64,000 nucleotides of DNA from positions 62,001 through 126,000 of the forward strand of contig NZ_VFTC01000020.1 of NCBI RefSeq assembly GCF_007003975.1, written 5' to 3'. Positions within the stretch are counted from its first letter, which is position 1; each line of letters opens with the position of its first letter. This DNA comes from Mesorhizobium sp. WSM4306. GTDB taxonomy: Bacteria; Pseudomonadota; Alphaproteobacteria; Rhizobiales; Rhizobiaceae. Of this stretch, positions 23,907 to 32,604 are shown one piece after another. The position numbers and the translations under genes are program-made. The notes below the pieces were generated by a model. The model was not told where the DNA came from. It made no database searches and saw only the letters and a list, made by a program, of their open reading frames with translations.

Positions 23907-25016
23907 CTACCGCACGTCCACCCAGCGCTTTTCCTCGAACGACCTAGCCATTGCGTGCACGGTGCGCTCGATCTCCAGCCCCTCGGCAAACTCGATCACC
24001 CGCGCCGGCTTGCCGGCAAGCCGCGTCAGCAATTCGTGGCATTCGATGATCTTGAGGTCATTGAAGCCGAGGCCGTGGCCGGGCGCCGGCAGGAAGGCGT
24101 CGTAGGGCTTGTGGTGCGGCGCCACCAATATGGTGCGGTAGCCCTGTTCGGTCGGGCGGTCGGCGGTGACGTAAAGCTGGATTTCGTTCATCCGCTCCTG
24201 GTCGAACAGGATCGATCCCTTGGAGCCGAAAATCTGAATGGCGATGCGGCCCTTGCGGCCCCAGGCCGAGCGGTTGACCAGCAGCGTGCCGGCAATGCCA
24301 TTTTCCAGGTGCATCAGCACGCTGGCGATGTCGTAGGTCTCCACCGCACGGCGGCCGCCGGCGGCCAGCTTGCGGTCGGCATAGGGCTTGGCCATGTCGC
24401 AGATGACGCTGGCGACGCGGCCGAACAGCGTCGAGACCAGCGACAGTGGGTGCACGGCGAAATCGTCGAGCGCGCCATAGCCGGAGGCGGCCTCATGCTT
24501 CCAGAAGAACAGCGCTTCGGGATCGGCCATGAAATCCTCATCCATCTCGATGCGCAGATGGTTGACCTCGCCGATGATTTTTTCGTCGAGCAGCGCGCCG
24601 ATGTGGCGGATCGCCGGGCTCTGTATGTAGTTATAGCCCAGCGCCGCGACCTTGCCCGATTTCTTCGCCGCGGCTGCCATCGCCTCGGCCTCGGCAAAGC
24701 TCGGCGCCATCGGCTTTTCACACCACAGATGCTTGCCGGCTTCGAGGATGGCGACGGCCATTTCCGGGTGGAACTGGTTGGGCGTGGTCAGCGAAACGAT
24801 GTCGACCTCGGGATCGTTGACGACGGCGCGCCAGTCGCCGGAGCCCTTGGCGAAGCCAAACTCGCCCGCCTTGCGTTTGGCCAGCTCCTCATTGACCTCG
24901 CCGAGATGGACGAGCTTTGGCTTGGCGACATCCGGAAAAACGGCGCCGACGGCACTCCACGCTATGGCGTGGCACTTGCCCATGAAACCCGTGCCGATAA
25001 GACCGACGCCGACCAT
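23907..25016 (-). CDS. Gfo/Idh/MocA-family dehydrogenase
   Basis: 369-residue NAD(P)-dependent oxidoreductase. The Rossmann motif VGLIGTGFMGKCHAIAW, the EKP motif (LWCEKPMAPSFAEA) and the conserved GYGALDDFAVHPLSLV region are present. Start chosen at ATG 25016 with GGAGAAGAAG before it; the open frame extends to 25091 without a plausible start. It is divergent from iolR, so it is probably part of the inositol/inosamine regulon, for example as a MocA- or IolW-like dehydrogenase; the substrate is inferred from position. Confidence 0.85.
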   Translation of the reverse strand: MVGVGLIGTGFMGKCHAIAWSAVGAVFPDVAKPKLVHLGEVNEELAKRKAGEFGFAKGSGDWRAVVNDPEVDIVSLTTPNQFHPEMAVAILEAGKHLWCEKPMAPSFAEAEAMAAAAKKSGKVAALGYNYIQSPAIRHIGALLDEKIIGEVNHLRIEMDEDFMADPEALFFWKHEAASGYGALDDFAVHPLSLVSTLFGRVASVICDMAKPYADRKLAAGGRRAVETYDIASVLMHLENGIAGTLLVNRSAWGRKGRIAIQIFGSKGSILFDQERMNEIQLYVTADRPTEQGYRTILVAPHHKPYDAFLPAPGHGLGFNDLKIIECHELLTRLAGKPARVIEFAEGLEIERTVHAMARSFEEKRWVDVR

Positions 25017-25058
25017 CTTCTTCTCCACTGGACAAAAATCCCCGGTGGATGAATTAGT

Positions 25059-25077
25059 CCATTTTGTTCTGAAATGG
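25059..25077. promoter_or_regulatory. Inverted repeat between the Gfo/Idh gene and iolR
   Basis: CCATTT and AAATGG are separated by 7 bases, 43 bp upstream of the dehydrogenase ATG. The element lies in the divergent control region and may be an operator for the neighbouring RpiR-type regulator; it does not match the GGAATWAWTATTTC motif. Confidence 0.35.
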
Positions 25078-25160
25078 AATGTCTGCCTCATTTTTTATGG
25101 CGTTCTTGCGCAGGCTCGCTATGATGGGGCACAGAGGGCGTCATTAGAGTCAAAGAGATA

Positions 25161-25209
25161 GAGCATGATGTCGTCCGAAAACCGCTACACACTTTTCGGC
25201 ATCATGCTC
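25161..25209. repeat. 49-bp dispersed palindromic repeat, copy 2
   Basis: The reverse complement of this segment matches 827-875 at all but one base by my reading. It ends right before the possible iolR start codons, so it lies in the iolR 5' leader and could form a hairpin there. Confidence 0.8.
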
Positions 25210-25233
25210 TAGATGAGCCTGGACGGGGCGACG

Positions 25234-26079
25234 ATGGACGAACGGGTACCTCGCGACTTCGAGACACTGCGCGCCACGATCCTCGATCGCCGCGAAACCT
25301 TGCCCAAGCGCATTGCCCAGATTGCCGCTTACGCGCTCGACAATCCCGACGACATCGCCTTCGGCACCGCCGCCAGCATCGCCGCTTCGGCCGGCGTGCA
25401 GCCCTCGACCCTGATCCGTTTTGCCCAGCAGCTTGGCTTCGACGGCTTCACCAGCCTGCAGCAGGTGTTTCGCGAGCGGCTGCGCGAACGCAACTCCTCC
25501 TATGACGAACGGCTGCAGGCACTGCGCGCCAAGGCTGACGCGGGTGCGGGCCATCGCGCCATCTTCGATGGCTTCGTCGCCGCCGCCAGCACCTCGCTCA
25601 ACGACATTTCGCGCACGCTGGACGAGGCGCATCTGGAAGATGCGATCTCGCTTCTGGCCAAGGCCGAGACCATCTATGTCCTTGCCAAGCGCCGTTCCTA
25701 TCCGGTGGCGAGCTACATCGCCTATGCCCTGGGCAAATTGAAGATCCGCAACCAGCTGATCGAATCGGCTGCCGGCCTCAACGCCGAAATGGTCGCCTTC
25801 GCCACGCCGGCGGATGCCGTCATCGCCATCAGCTTCTCGCCCTACGCGCCGGCCACCATCGAGGAAGCCCGCACCATTTCCGAACAAGGCGTGCCGATCG
25901 TCGCCATCACCGACAGCTCGTTTTCGCCGCTGGCGCAGTTCGCCAGCGTCTGGTTCGAGGTTGCCGAGGCCGATTTCGCCGGCTTCCGCTCGCTGTCGGC
26001 AACCATGGCGCTGGCCATGGCGTTGACCGTCGGCGTCGGCGAGAAGCGGCGAAGCACAAGCCGCAAGCGCAAAGGTTAG
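25234..26079 (+). CDS. iolR: RpiR-family repressor of inositol catabolism (IolR)
   Basis: 281 residues: N-terminal RpiR helix-turn-helix (PKRIAQIAAYALDNPDDIAFGTAASIAASAGVQPSTLIRFAQQLGF) followed by a SIS sugar-phosphate-binding domain (AETIYVLAKRRSYPVASYIAYALGKL ... VIAISFSPYAPATIEEA). The sequence matches rhizobial IolR as I recall it. ATG 25234 has a better upstream purine stretch (GACGGGG) than ATG 25213, which directly abuts a palindromic repeat. It should repress the iol and transporter genes until an inositol-derived phosphate binds. Confidence 0.8.
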   Translation: MDERVPRDFETLRATILDRRETLPKRIAQIAAYALDNPDDIAFGTAASIAASAGVQPSTLIRFAQQLGFDGFTSLQQVFRERLRERNSSYDERLQALRAKADAGAGHRAIFDGFVAAASTSLNDISRTLDEAHLEDAISLLAKAETIYVLAKRRSYPVASYIAYALGKLKIRNQLIESAAGLNAEMVAFATPADAVIAISFSPYAPATIEEARTISEQGVPIVAITDSSFSPLAQFASVWFEVAEADFAGFRSLSATMALAMALTVGVGEKRRSTSRKRKG

Positions 26080-26966
26080 ATCACCTCTACGGCCGCCTCG
26101 CCTGCCGCCGAAAGCCGCGCCGCGTCACGCGCCGGCGGCGTTCCGAACTGGCGGGCATATTCCCGGCTGAACTGGGAAGCGCTCTCATAGCCGACGGCAA
26201 AAGCGACGCTGGCAACATTGCCCGGCTGGGCAAGCAGCAGATGGCGGGCCTCCAGCAGCCTTATCTGTTTTTGATACTGGATCGGGCTCATCGCGGTCGC
26301 CGCCTTGAAATGACGGTAAAAGGCGGCCTCGCTCATATGGGCGATCTGGGCGAGGTCGCTGACCCGGATCGCCTGATGGCAATGCGTCCGGATCCAGGCG
26401 ATCGCCTGGCCGATGCGAGACAGATGGCCATCGGCGCGCGCCAGCTGGCGAAGCTTCCCGCCCTGCGGTCCTTGTAAGAGCCGAAACAGCATCTCGCGTT
26501 CAAGCGCTGCCGCAAGCACGGGTATCTCGGCCGGCCGGTCAAGCAGCCGCATGATGCGACGCAATGCGTCGAGCAAATCGTCATTGACGGGCGAGGTGGC
26601 GAAACTGTCGCCGCCAAGCGCCGGCTCGTGCTCGACAAGCAGGGCGGCGACGGCCTGCAGATCAAGGCTGAAGCCGATGGCGAGGTAGGGATGCCCGGCA
26701 CTCGCTTCGACGATCTGGCTGATGGTGGGCGTTTCCACCGTGTAGATGAAATAGCTGGCGGGATCGTAGCGCAGAGCCCTGTCGCCGATCAGAACCGTCT
26801 TCGCGCCCTGCAGCACGAACAGAATCCCGGACCCCCACACACCCGCCACCGGTGCTGTGGTGGCTTCGCTGCGGCCGATCGAAACATGCGGGATCGCCGT
26901 TCTCACCCGCCGTCCGTCTGCGTGACGGCCGGCAATATCGATCAGTTCCCGCAAGGCCTCGCTCAT
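26076..26966 (-). CDS. AraC-family transcriptional regulator
   Basis: 296 residues from ATG 26966 (MSEALRELIDIAGRHADG). The N-terminal cupin-like domain (VFETPTISQ-type block seen as VETPTISQIVEASAGHPYLAIGFSLD) is that of the AraC_N family. Two C-terminal helix-turn-helix units are seen: IRVSDLAQIAHMSEAAFYRHFKAATAMSPIQYQK and SVAFAVGYESASQFSREYARQFG. It is divergent from the SDR gene at 27107, its likely target. Its stop overlaps the iolR stop region (convergent). Confidence 0.85.
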   Translation of the reverse strand: MSEALRELIDIAGRHADGRRVRTAIPHVSIGRSEATTAPVAGVWGSGILFVLQGAKTVLIGDRALRYDPASYFIYTVETPTISQIVEASAGHPYLAIGFSLDLQAVAALLVEHEPALGGDSFATSPVNDDLLDALRRIMRLLDRPAEIPVLAAALEREMLFRLLQGPQGGKLRQLARADGHLSRIGQAIAWIRTHCHQAIRVSDLAQIAHMSEAAFYRHFKAATAMSPIQYQKQIRLLEARHLLLAQPGNVASVAFAVGYESASQFSREYARQFGTPPARDAARLSAAGEAAVEVI

Positions 26967-27106
26967 GGCGCCAGCATGGCGCATCCGAACCGAGCGGGCA
27001 AGCCGGGTGAGAGGATCAGGCAAGAGGAAGAGAGGTTTCGGCGCGCGGCATTTGGCGGCGAAGCGCCATCTCTGTGTCTCCGATATGGAGAAATGGAGAT
27101 ATCAAA

Positions 27107-27832
27107 ATGACGACGACAAAAACCGCTGTGGTGACCGGCGCCAACAAGGGTATCGGCCGCGAAATCGCCCGGCGGCTGGCGACGATGGGCTTCAAGGTGT
27201 GGCTCGGCGCCAGGGATGCCGGGCGCGGCATGGCGGCAGAACAAGAATTGCGCGCCGAAGGCCTGGACGTTCAATGGCTTGCGCTTGAAGTCACGCAGGA
27301 CGACAGCGTGGCGGCCGCCGCCAAAACCGTCGCCGCAGAAGGCCCCGGGCTCGATGTGCTGGTCAACAATGCCGGCATCGCCATCAACTATGAGCTGCCG
27401 CCGAGCGAGCAGCATCTGGCCGATATCAGGGCCACCTATGAGGTCAACGTGTTCGGCCCGATCCGCGTCACCCAGGCTTTCCTGCCGCTGCTGGCAGCGC
27501 CGGCCGCGCGTATCGTCATGGTCAGCAGTTCGACCGGGTCGATCGGTCGCGCGCTCGATTCGGGCACGCCGAACCATGCGGTCAACCTGTTGGGCTATGG
27601 CAGCTCCAAGACGGCGCTGAACGCCATCACCGTGGCCTTCGCCCGGGAACTCGGGCCGAGCGGTATCAAAATCAACGCCGCGGCACCCGGCTATACCGCC
27701 ACCGACCTCAACGGCTTTAAAGGCCACCGCACCGTGCAGCAGGCGGCCGAGATCGTGATCCACTTGGCGACCCTGGATGCCGATGGCCCGAACGCCGGCT
27801 ATTTCAACGATGACGGTCCGCTTCCCTGGTGA
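27107..27832 (+). CDS. SDR-family oxidoreductase
   Basis: 241-residue short-chain dehydrogenase: cofactor motif TGANKGIGREIARRLA, NNAGIA, catalytic Ser in VMVSSSTGSIG and YGSSK catalytic Tyr-Lys. RNGDIKMTTT upstream is the untranslated frame; ATG 27107 is preceded by GGAGA. AraC-linked SDRs of this kind often reduce carbonyl compounds with NADPH. Substrate unknown; not obviously part of the inositol pathway. Confidence 0.85.
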   Translation: MTTTKTAVVTGANKGIGREIARRLATMGFKVWLGARDAGRGMAAEQELRAEGLDVQWLALEVTQDDSVAAAAKTVAAEGPGLDVLVNNAGIAINYELPPSEQHLADIRATYEVNVFGPIRVTQAFLPLLAAPAARIVMVSSSTGSIGRALDSGTPNHAVNLLGYGSSKTALNAITVAFARELGPSGIKINAAAPGYTATDLNGFKGHRTVQQAAEIVIHLATLDADGPNAGYFNDDGPLPW

Positions 27833-27969
27833 ACGGAGCCGGACCGCCAAAGTCGTGAACTCATAAATGCGGAATGACCGGGATAGGTGCAAAGCGGACT
27901 TGGGATCTGTGGAAAGCGCTCATGTCGTATGCCATGCTAGAACCGAAGTTCATCGAGAATGGTTCATCC

Positions 27970-28422
27970 ATGAATTGGGAACAGATCGCATCGGATTTCG
28001 CTTGGGACGGCTCATGGCGAGACATCTACGTTCTGAACACGTCTGAGGCAGATTGGCAGGGCGTCTGGGACATCCTCCTCGAATGGACCCCCCCTGCCAG
28101 TTTCAGTGTCTCCGGCAAGATCGAATCGATGCCATTGGGGGTCGAAGCCGCCCTGGAAAGCGAAACAGACAGCCTACTTTCTTTTTACGTCGGGCCAATC
28201 CAGCTTGCATGTCACTTCTTCAGCGCTGTCGAAATTGAGTTCGACTTCGATCCAAGGCAAGTCAGCGGAGAAACCGAGATTGAGCTGCTTGACCGCTTTA
28301 TGCGATTGCTCGGTGACGCTACTGGGAAGCAGGTAATTCTGACGCAGGAAAATGATCAGGAGGCTATCATCGCCCGCTACTCTCCCGACCTTAAGACTGT
28401 GGTTTGGCCAGCATTTTCATAG
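27970..28422 (+). CDS. Hypothetical protein of unknown family
   Basis: About 150 residues from ATG 27970 (MNWEQIASDFAWDGSWRDIYVLN). It is rich in acidic and aromatic residues, with no membrane segment or signal peptide. I do not recognise the family. The size, acidity and isolated position recall immunity-type or antitoxin-like small proteins, but this is only an impression. Base composition is visibly lower in GC than its neighbours, suggesting transfer. An upstream in-frame ATG at 27874 would add 32 residues. Confidence 0.5.
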   Translation: MNWEQIASDFAWDGSWRDIYVLNTSEADWQGVWDILLEWTPPASFSVSGKIESMPLGVEAALESETDSLLSFYVGPIQLACHFFSAVEIEFDFDPRQVSGETEIELLDRFMRLLGDATGKQVILTQENDQEAIIARYSPDLKTVVWPAFS

Positions 28423-28588
28423 TCGAATGCCTGCAACGGGTCGCTTTGTCGGCTGGCGGCTTTCCCCTCAAGCTCGTCTCGATCCACATCTGGCTACGCG
28501 TTAATGGGTCTACGTCCTAAGTCTCCCGCAGCATCCTCTGTCGACACTTTTCGCAAAAGGAATGCTCATTCCATATTGACTATGGATT

Positions 28589-28602
28589 GGAATTATTATT
28601 TC
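28589..28602 (+). promoter_or_regulatory. Candidate IolR operator upstream of iolC
   Basis: GGAATTATTATTTC within TGGAATTATTATTTCA, 81 bp upstream of the iolC ATG. It matches the mocB-upstream motif at 14700-14713 (consensus GGAATWAWTATTTC). The surrounding AT-rich stretch (28560-28610) is the likely iol promoter. Confidence 0.5.
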
Positions 28603-28682
28603 ATATTCCCGGCGCCACGCTGCCGCTCGCGCGTGTCCCCCAACTAGGTTGCTCTAGACAACAAGACCGACGGGAGGTTCCA

Positions 28683-30617
28683 ATGAGCGAAGCCGTGGAC
28701 GCGAAATACGCTCCGCTCGATGTCATCACCATCGGTCGCGCTTCCGTCGACCTCTATGGCCAGCAGATCGGCTCGCGGCTGGAGGACATCGGCTCCTTCG
28801 CCAAGTCGGTCGGCGGCTGTCCGGCCAACATTTCGGTCGGCACGGCGAGGCTCGGCCTGCGCTCGGCGCTGCTCACCCGCGTCGGCGACGAGCAGATGGG
28901 CCGCTTCATCCGCGAACAGCTGCGGCGCGAAGGCGTCAATGTCGACGGTCTCAAGACCGACAAGGAACGGCTGACGGCGCTGGTGCTGCTTTCGGTCGAG
29001 AGCGAGGGCGTTTCGCCGATGATCTTTTACCGCTCGGACTGCGCCGACATGGCGCTGGCGCCGGAAGACATTGACGAGGCCTTCATCGCCTCGGCGCGTT
29101 CCATCGTCGTCACCGGCACGCACTTTTCCCGACCCAACAGCGACGCCGCCCAGCGCAAGGCGATCCGCATCATCAAAGCCAAGGGCGGCAAGGTGGTGTT
29201 CGACATCGACTACCGCCCCAATCTCTGGGGCCTAGCCGGCCATGCCGAAGGTTTTGAGCGCTATGTCAAATCCGACCGCGTCTCGGCCCAGCTGAAGACG
29301 GTATTGCCCGATTGCGATCTCATCGTCGGCACCGAGGAAGAGATCATGATCGCCTCGGGCGCCGACGACTGCCTGAGCGCGCTGAAGACCATCCGCTCAT
29401 TATCCTCGGCCACCATCGTCCTGAAGCGCGGCGCCATGGGCTGCATCGTCTATGACGGGCCGATCAGCGACGATCTCGAAGACGGCATCGTCGGCAAGGG
29501 CTTTCCGATCGAGATCTACAATGTGCTCGGTGCGGGCGACGCCTTCATGTCCGGCTTCCTGCGCGGCTGGCTGGGTGGCGAAGACCATGCCACGGCAGCG
29601 ACCTGGGCCAATGCCTGCGGCGCCTTTGCCGTGTCGCGGCTGCTCTGTGCGCCGGAGTATCCGACCTTCGAGGAGTTGCAGTTCTTCCTCAAGAACGGCA
29701 GCAAGCACCTGGCCTTGCGCAAGGACGAGGCGGTCAACCACATCCATTGGGCAACGACGCGCCGGCGCGACATCCCCTCGATGATGGCGCTCGCCTGCGA
29801 CCATCGTGTCCAGCTCGAGGACGTCGCTGCCAAGACCGGCGCCGATCCGGCGCGCATCCGCGATTTCAAGGTGCTGGCGGTCAAGGCTGCGGCGAAAGTC
29901 GCCGCTGGCCGTGACGGCTATGGCATGCTGATCGACGAGAAGCACGGCCGCGAGGCGATGTTCGAATTCGCCAGGCATCCCTTTGCCTGGCTCGGCCGCC
30001 CGGTCGAACTGCCGGGCTCGAGGCCGCTGCGCTTCGAATTCTCGCAGGACATCGGTTCGCAGCTGGTGGAATGGCCGGTCGACCACTGCATCAAATGCCT
30101 GTGCTTCTACCATCCCGACGATCCGGCAGAACTCAAGGAAGAACAGCAGCAGAAACTGCGCGCGCTGTTCGAAGCCGCGCGCAAGGTCGGCCGCGAATTG
30201 CTGGTCGAGATCATCGCCGGCAAGCACGGCAAGCTCGACGACACCACGATCCCACGCGCGCTGGAAGAACTCTATGCGCTGGGCATCAAGCCGGATTGGT
30301 GGAAGCTCGAGCCGCAGGCCTCGGCCGGCGCCTGGGCCAAGATCGAGGCCGTCATCCTCAAGCACGATCCGTGGTGCCGTGGCGTCGTGCTGCTTGGGCT
30401 GGAAGCGCCGCAGGACGAGCTGGAAGCTGCCTTCGCCGCCACCGCCAAGGCGCCCATCGTCAAGGGCTTTGCCGTCGGCCGCACCATCTTCGTCCACGCG
30501 GCCGAACAGTGGTTGGCCGGCAAGATGTCGGATGACGAGGCGATCGCCGACATGGCGTCGCGCTTCGAACAGTTGACCGAAGCGTGGCTTGCCGCGCGTG
30601 GCCGCAAAGCAGCATAA
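28683..30617 (+). CDS. iolC: 5-dehydro-2-deoxygluconokinase fused to DUF2090 aldolase-like domain
   Basis: 644 residues. The N-terminal ~330 residues are a PfkB-family kinase: VITIGRASVDLYGQQIG, GGCPANISVGTARLG, and the catalytic GAGDAFMSGFLRGWL near the C-terminal end of the kinase. The C-terminal ~290 residues (from about SMMALACDHRVQLEDVA) are DUF2090, a domain related to class I aldolases and fused to IolC in alphaproteobacteria, probably supplying the IolJ aldolase step. It phosphorylates 2-deoxy-5-keto-gluconate and may cleave the product. Start ATG 28683 follows GGGAGG. Confidence 0.9.
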   Translation: MSEAVDAKYAPLDVITIGRASVDLYGQQIGSRLEDIGSFAKSVGGCPANISVGTARLGLRSALLTRVGDEQMGRFIREQLRREGVNVDGLKTDKERLTALVLLSVESEGVSPMIFYRSDCADMALAPEDIDEAFIASARSIVVTGTHFSRPNSDAAQRKAIRIIKAKGGKVVFDIDYRPNLWGLAGHAEGFERYVKSDRVSAQLKTVLPDCDLIVGTEEEIMIASGADDCLSALKTIRSLSSATIVLKRGAMGCIVYDGPISDDLEDGIVGKGFPIEIYNVLGAGDAFMSGFLRGWLGGEDHATAATWANACGAFAVSRLLCAPEYPTFEELQFFLKNGSKHLALRKDEAVNHIHWATTRRRDIPSMMALACDHRVQLEDVAAKTGADPARIRDFKVLAVKAAAKVAAGRDGYGMLIDEKHGREAMFEFARHPFAWLGRPVELPGSRPLRFEFSQDIGSQLVEWPVDHCIKCLCFYHPDDPAELKEEQQQKLRALFEAARKVGRELLVEIIAGKHGKLDDTTIPRALEELYALGIKPDWWKLEPQASAGAWAKIEAVILKHDPWCRGVVLLGLEAPQDELEAAFAATAKAPIVKGFAVGRTIFVHAAEQWLAGKMSDDEAIADMASRFEQLTEAWLAARGRKAA

Positions 30618-30649
30618 AGGCGCGGCACAGGACTGCGGAGGAAAACACT

Positions 30650-32500
30650 ATGACGAAGACAATTCGCCTGACGATGGCGCAGGCGCTGACCCGCTTTCTC
30701 AGCAAGCAGATGACCGAGATCGACGGCAAAAAAGTGCCGATCTTCGGCGGCGTCTGGGCGATTTTCGGACATGGCAATGTCGCCGGCATCGGCGAGGCGC
30801 TCTACCAGGTGCGCGACGAACTGCCGACCTTCCGCGCCCACAATGAACAGGCGATGGCGCATGCGGCGATCGCCTATGGCAAGGCCAATTTCCGCCGCCG
30901 CTTCATGGCCGCGACCTCGTCGATCGGTCCCGGCGCGCTCAACATGGTGACGGCGGCAGCCCTTGCATACGTAAACCGGTTGCCCGTCCTGTTTTTACCG
31001 GGCGATGTCTTCGCCAATCGCATTCCTGATCCGGTGCTGCAGCAGGCCGAGGATTTTTCCGACGGCACGGCGACGGTCAACGACTGCTTCCGTCCGGTGT
31101 CGCGCTATTTCGACCGTATCACCCGACCGGAACAGATCATCCCGGCGCTGAGCCGAGCCATGCAGGTGCTGACCGATCCGGCGGAGTGCGGCCCGGTGAC
31201 ACTGTCGCTTTGCCAGGACGTGCAGGCCGAAGCCTATGACTATCCCGAGAGCTTTTTCGCCGAGCGCGTCTGGCACCAGCGCCGGCCGCGTCCGGACCGG
31301 GGCGAACTGGCAGCGGCTGTGGCGGCGCTCAAGGGCGCCAAGAAGCCGCTGATCATTGCCGGCGGCGGCGTGCTGTATTCGCAGGCATCGGACGAGTTGG
31401 CGAAATTCGCCGAGGGCGCCGGCATTCCGGTCTGCGAGACGCAAGGCGGCAAATCCTCGCTGCCGGACAAGCATCGGCTCAACATGGCGGCGGTCGGCGT
31501 CACCGGCACCTCGGCCGCCAACCGGCTGGCGGAAGAAGCCGATGTCGTGCTGGCCATCGGCACGCGCCTGCAGGATTTTACCACCGGCTCGTGGGCGCTG
31601 TTCAAGAATTCCGGCAAGACGATCATCGGCTTGAACGTGCAGCCTTTCGACGCCGGCAAGCATCGTGCGCTGCCGTTGGTCGCCGACGCGGCCGAAGGGC
31701 TCGCCGAACTCGGTGCTGGGCTCAAGGGCTGGAAGGCGCCTTCCGCCTGGACCGACAATTCGGCTGCCGGCAAGAAGGCCTGGCAGGCCGAAGCCTCGAA
31801 GGTGACGGCGTCGACCAACGCCGCCTTCCCTTCGGACGCGCAGGTGATCGGCGCCGTGCAGCGCGCCATGGGCTCCGGCGTGACCTTGCTGCATGCCGCC
31901 GGCGGTCTGCCCGGCGAGTTGCACAAGCTCTGGCAGGCCGGCGCGCCCGGCTCCTACCACGCCGAATACGGCTTCTCGACCATGGGCTATGAGATTGCCG
32001 GCGGCCTCGGGGCGAAGATGGCCAAGCCGGACGAAGAGGTCGTCGTCATGATCGGCGACGGCTCCTATCTCATGCTGAATTCCGAGATCGCCACTTCGGT
32101 GATGCTCGGCCTCAAGCTCACCATCGTACTGCTCGACAACAGGGGCTATGGCTGCATCAACCGGCTGCAGATGGCCACCGGCGGCGCCAACTTCAACAAT
32201 CTGCTGAAGGACTCGCGCCACGAGGTTCTGCCCGACATCGACTTTGCCGCGCATGCCGCCAGCATGGGCGCGATATCAGAAAAAGTGCCGTCGATCGCCG
32301 GACTGGAAAACGCGCTGCAAAAGTCGAAGAAGAACGACCGCACCACCGTGCTGGTCATCGACACCGACCCGCTTGTCTCCACCGACGCCGGCGGCCACTG
32401 GTGGGATGTGGCGGTGCCGGAAGTCTCCGCGCGTAGCCAGGTCAACGCGGCACGCAAGGCCTATGACGAAAAGCGGCAGATGCAGACCATCGGCGATTGA
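30650..32500 (+). CDS. iolD: Trihydroxycyclohexane-1,2-dione hydrolase, ThDP enzyme
   Basis: 616-residue thiamine-diphosphate enzyme that opens the ring of 3D-(3,5/4)-trihydroxycyclohexane-1,2-dione. N-terminal PYR domain (KVPIFGGVWAIFGHGNVAGIGEAL, RAHNEQAMAHAAIAYGKAN), middle domain, and C-terminal ThDP domain with the metal motif GDGSYLMLNSEIATSVMLGLKLTIVLLDNRGYGCINRLQ. ATG 30650 lies 33 bases after iolC with AGGAAAA before it. Length normal. Confidence 0.93.
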   Translation: MTKTIRLTMAQALTRFLSKQMTEIDGKKVPIFGGVWAIFGHGNVAGIGEALYQVRDELPTFRAHNEQAMAHAAIAYGKANFRRRFMAATSSIGPGALNMVTAAALAYVNRLPVLFLPGDVFANRIPDPVLQQAEDFSDGTATVNDCFRPVSRYFDRITRPEQIIPALSRAMQVLTDPAECGPVTLSLCQDVQAEAYDYPESFFAERVWHQRRPRPDRGELAAAVAALKGAKKPLIIAGGGVLYSQASDELAKFAEGAGIPVCETQGGKSSLPDKHRLNMAAVGVTGTSAANRLAEEADVVLAIGTRLQDFTTGSWALFKNSGKTIIGLNVQPFDAGKHRALPLVADAAEGLAELGAGLKGWKAPSAWTDNSAAGKKAWQAEASKVTASTNAAFPSDAQVIGAVQRAMGSGVTLLHAAGGLPGELHKLWQAGAPGSYHAEYGFSTMGYEIAGGLGAKMAKPDEEVVVMIGDGSYLMLNSEIATSVMLGLKLTIVLLDNRGYGCINRLQMATGGANFNNLLKDSRHEVLPDIDFAAHAASMGAISEKVPSIAGLENALQKSKKNDRTTVLVIDTDPLVSTDAGGHWWDVAVPEVSARSQVNAARKAYDEKRQMQTIGD

Positions 32501-32511
32501 TGCTAGCTCCC

Positions 32512-32562
32512 TTCTCCCCGTCACTATACGGGGAGAAGGTGCCGGCAGGCGGATGAGGGGCA
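32512..32562. repeat. Partial copy of the CCCCTCAT-type element in the iolD-iolE gap
   Basis: TTCTCCCCGT / ACGGGGAGAA (32512-32537) is a perfect 10-bp stem. It is followed by GGTGCCGGCAGGCGGATGAGGGGC, matching the right half of 10228-10394. It sits inside an operon, so the genes downstream probably rely on read-through or on an extra promoter. Confidence 0.7.
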
Positions 32563-32604
32563 GCGCCAGCAGCCGAAGATGAACTGTTAAACCGGAGTGA
32601 CGAC

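Noticed and set aside
30995..32254. 419-residue minus-strand open frame opposite iolD
   Set aside because: Shadow of a clear ThDP enzyme gene.
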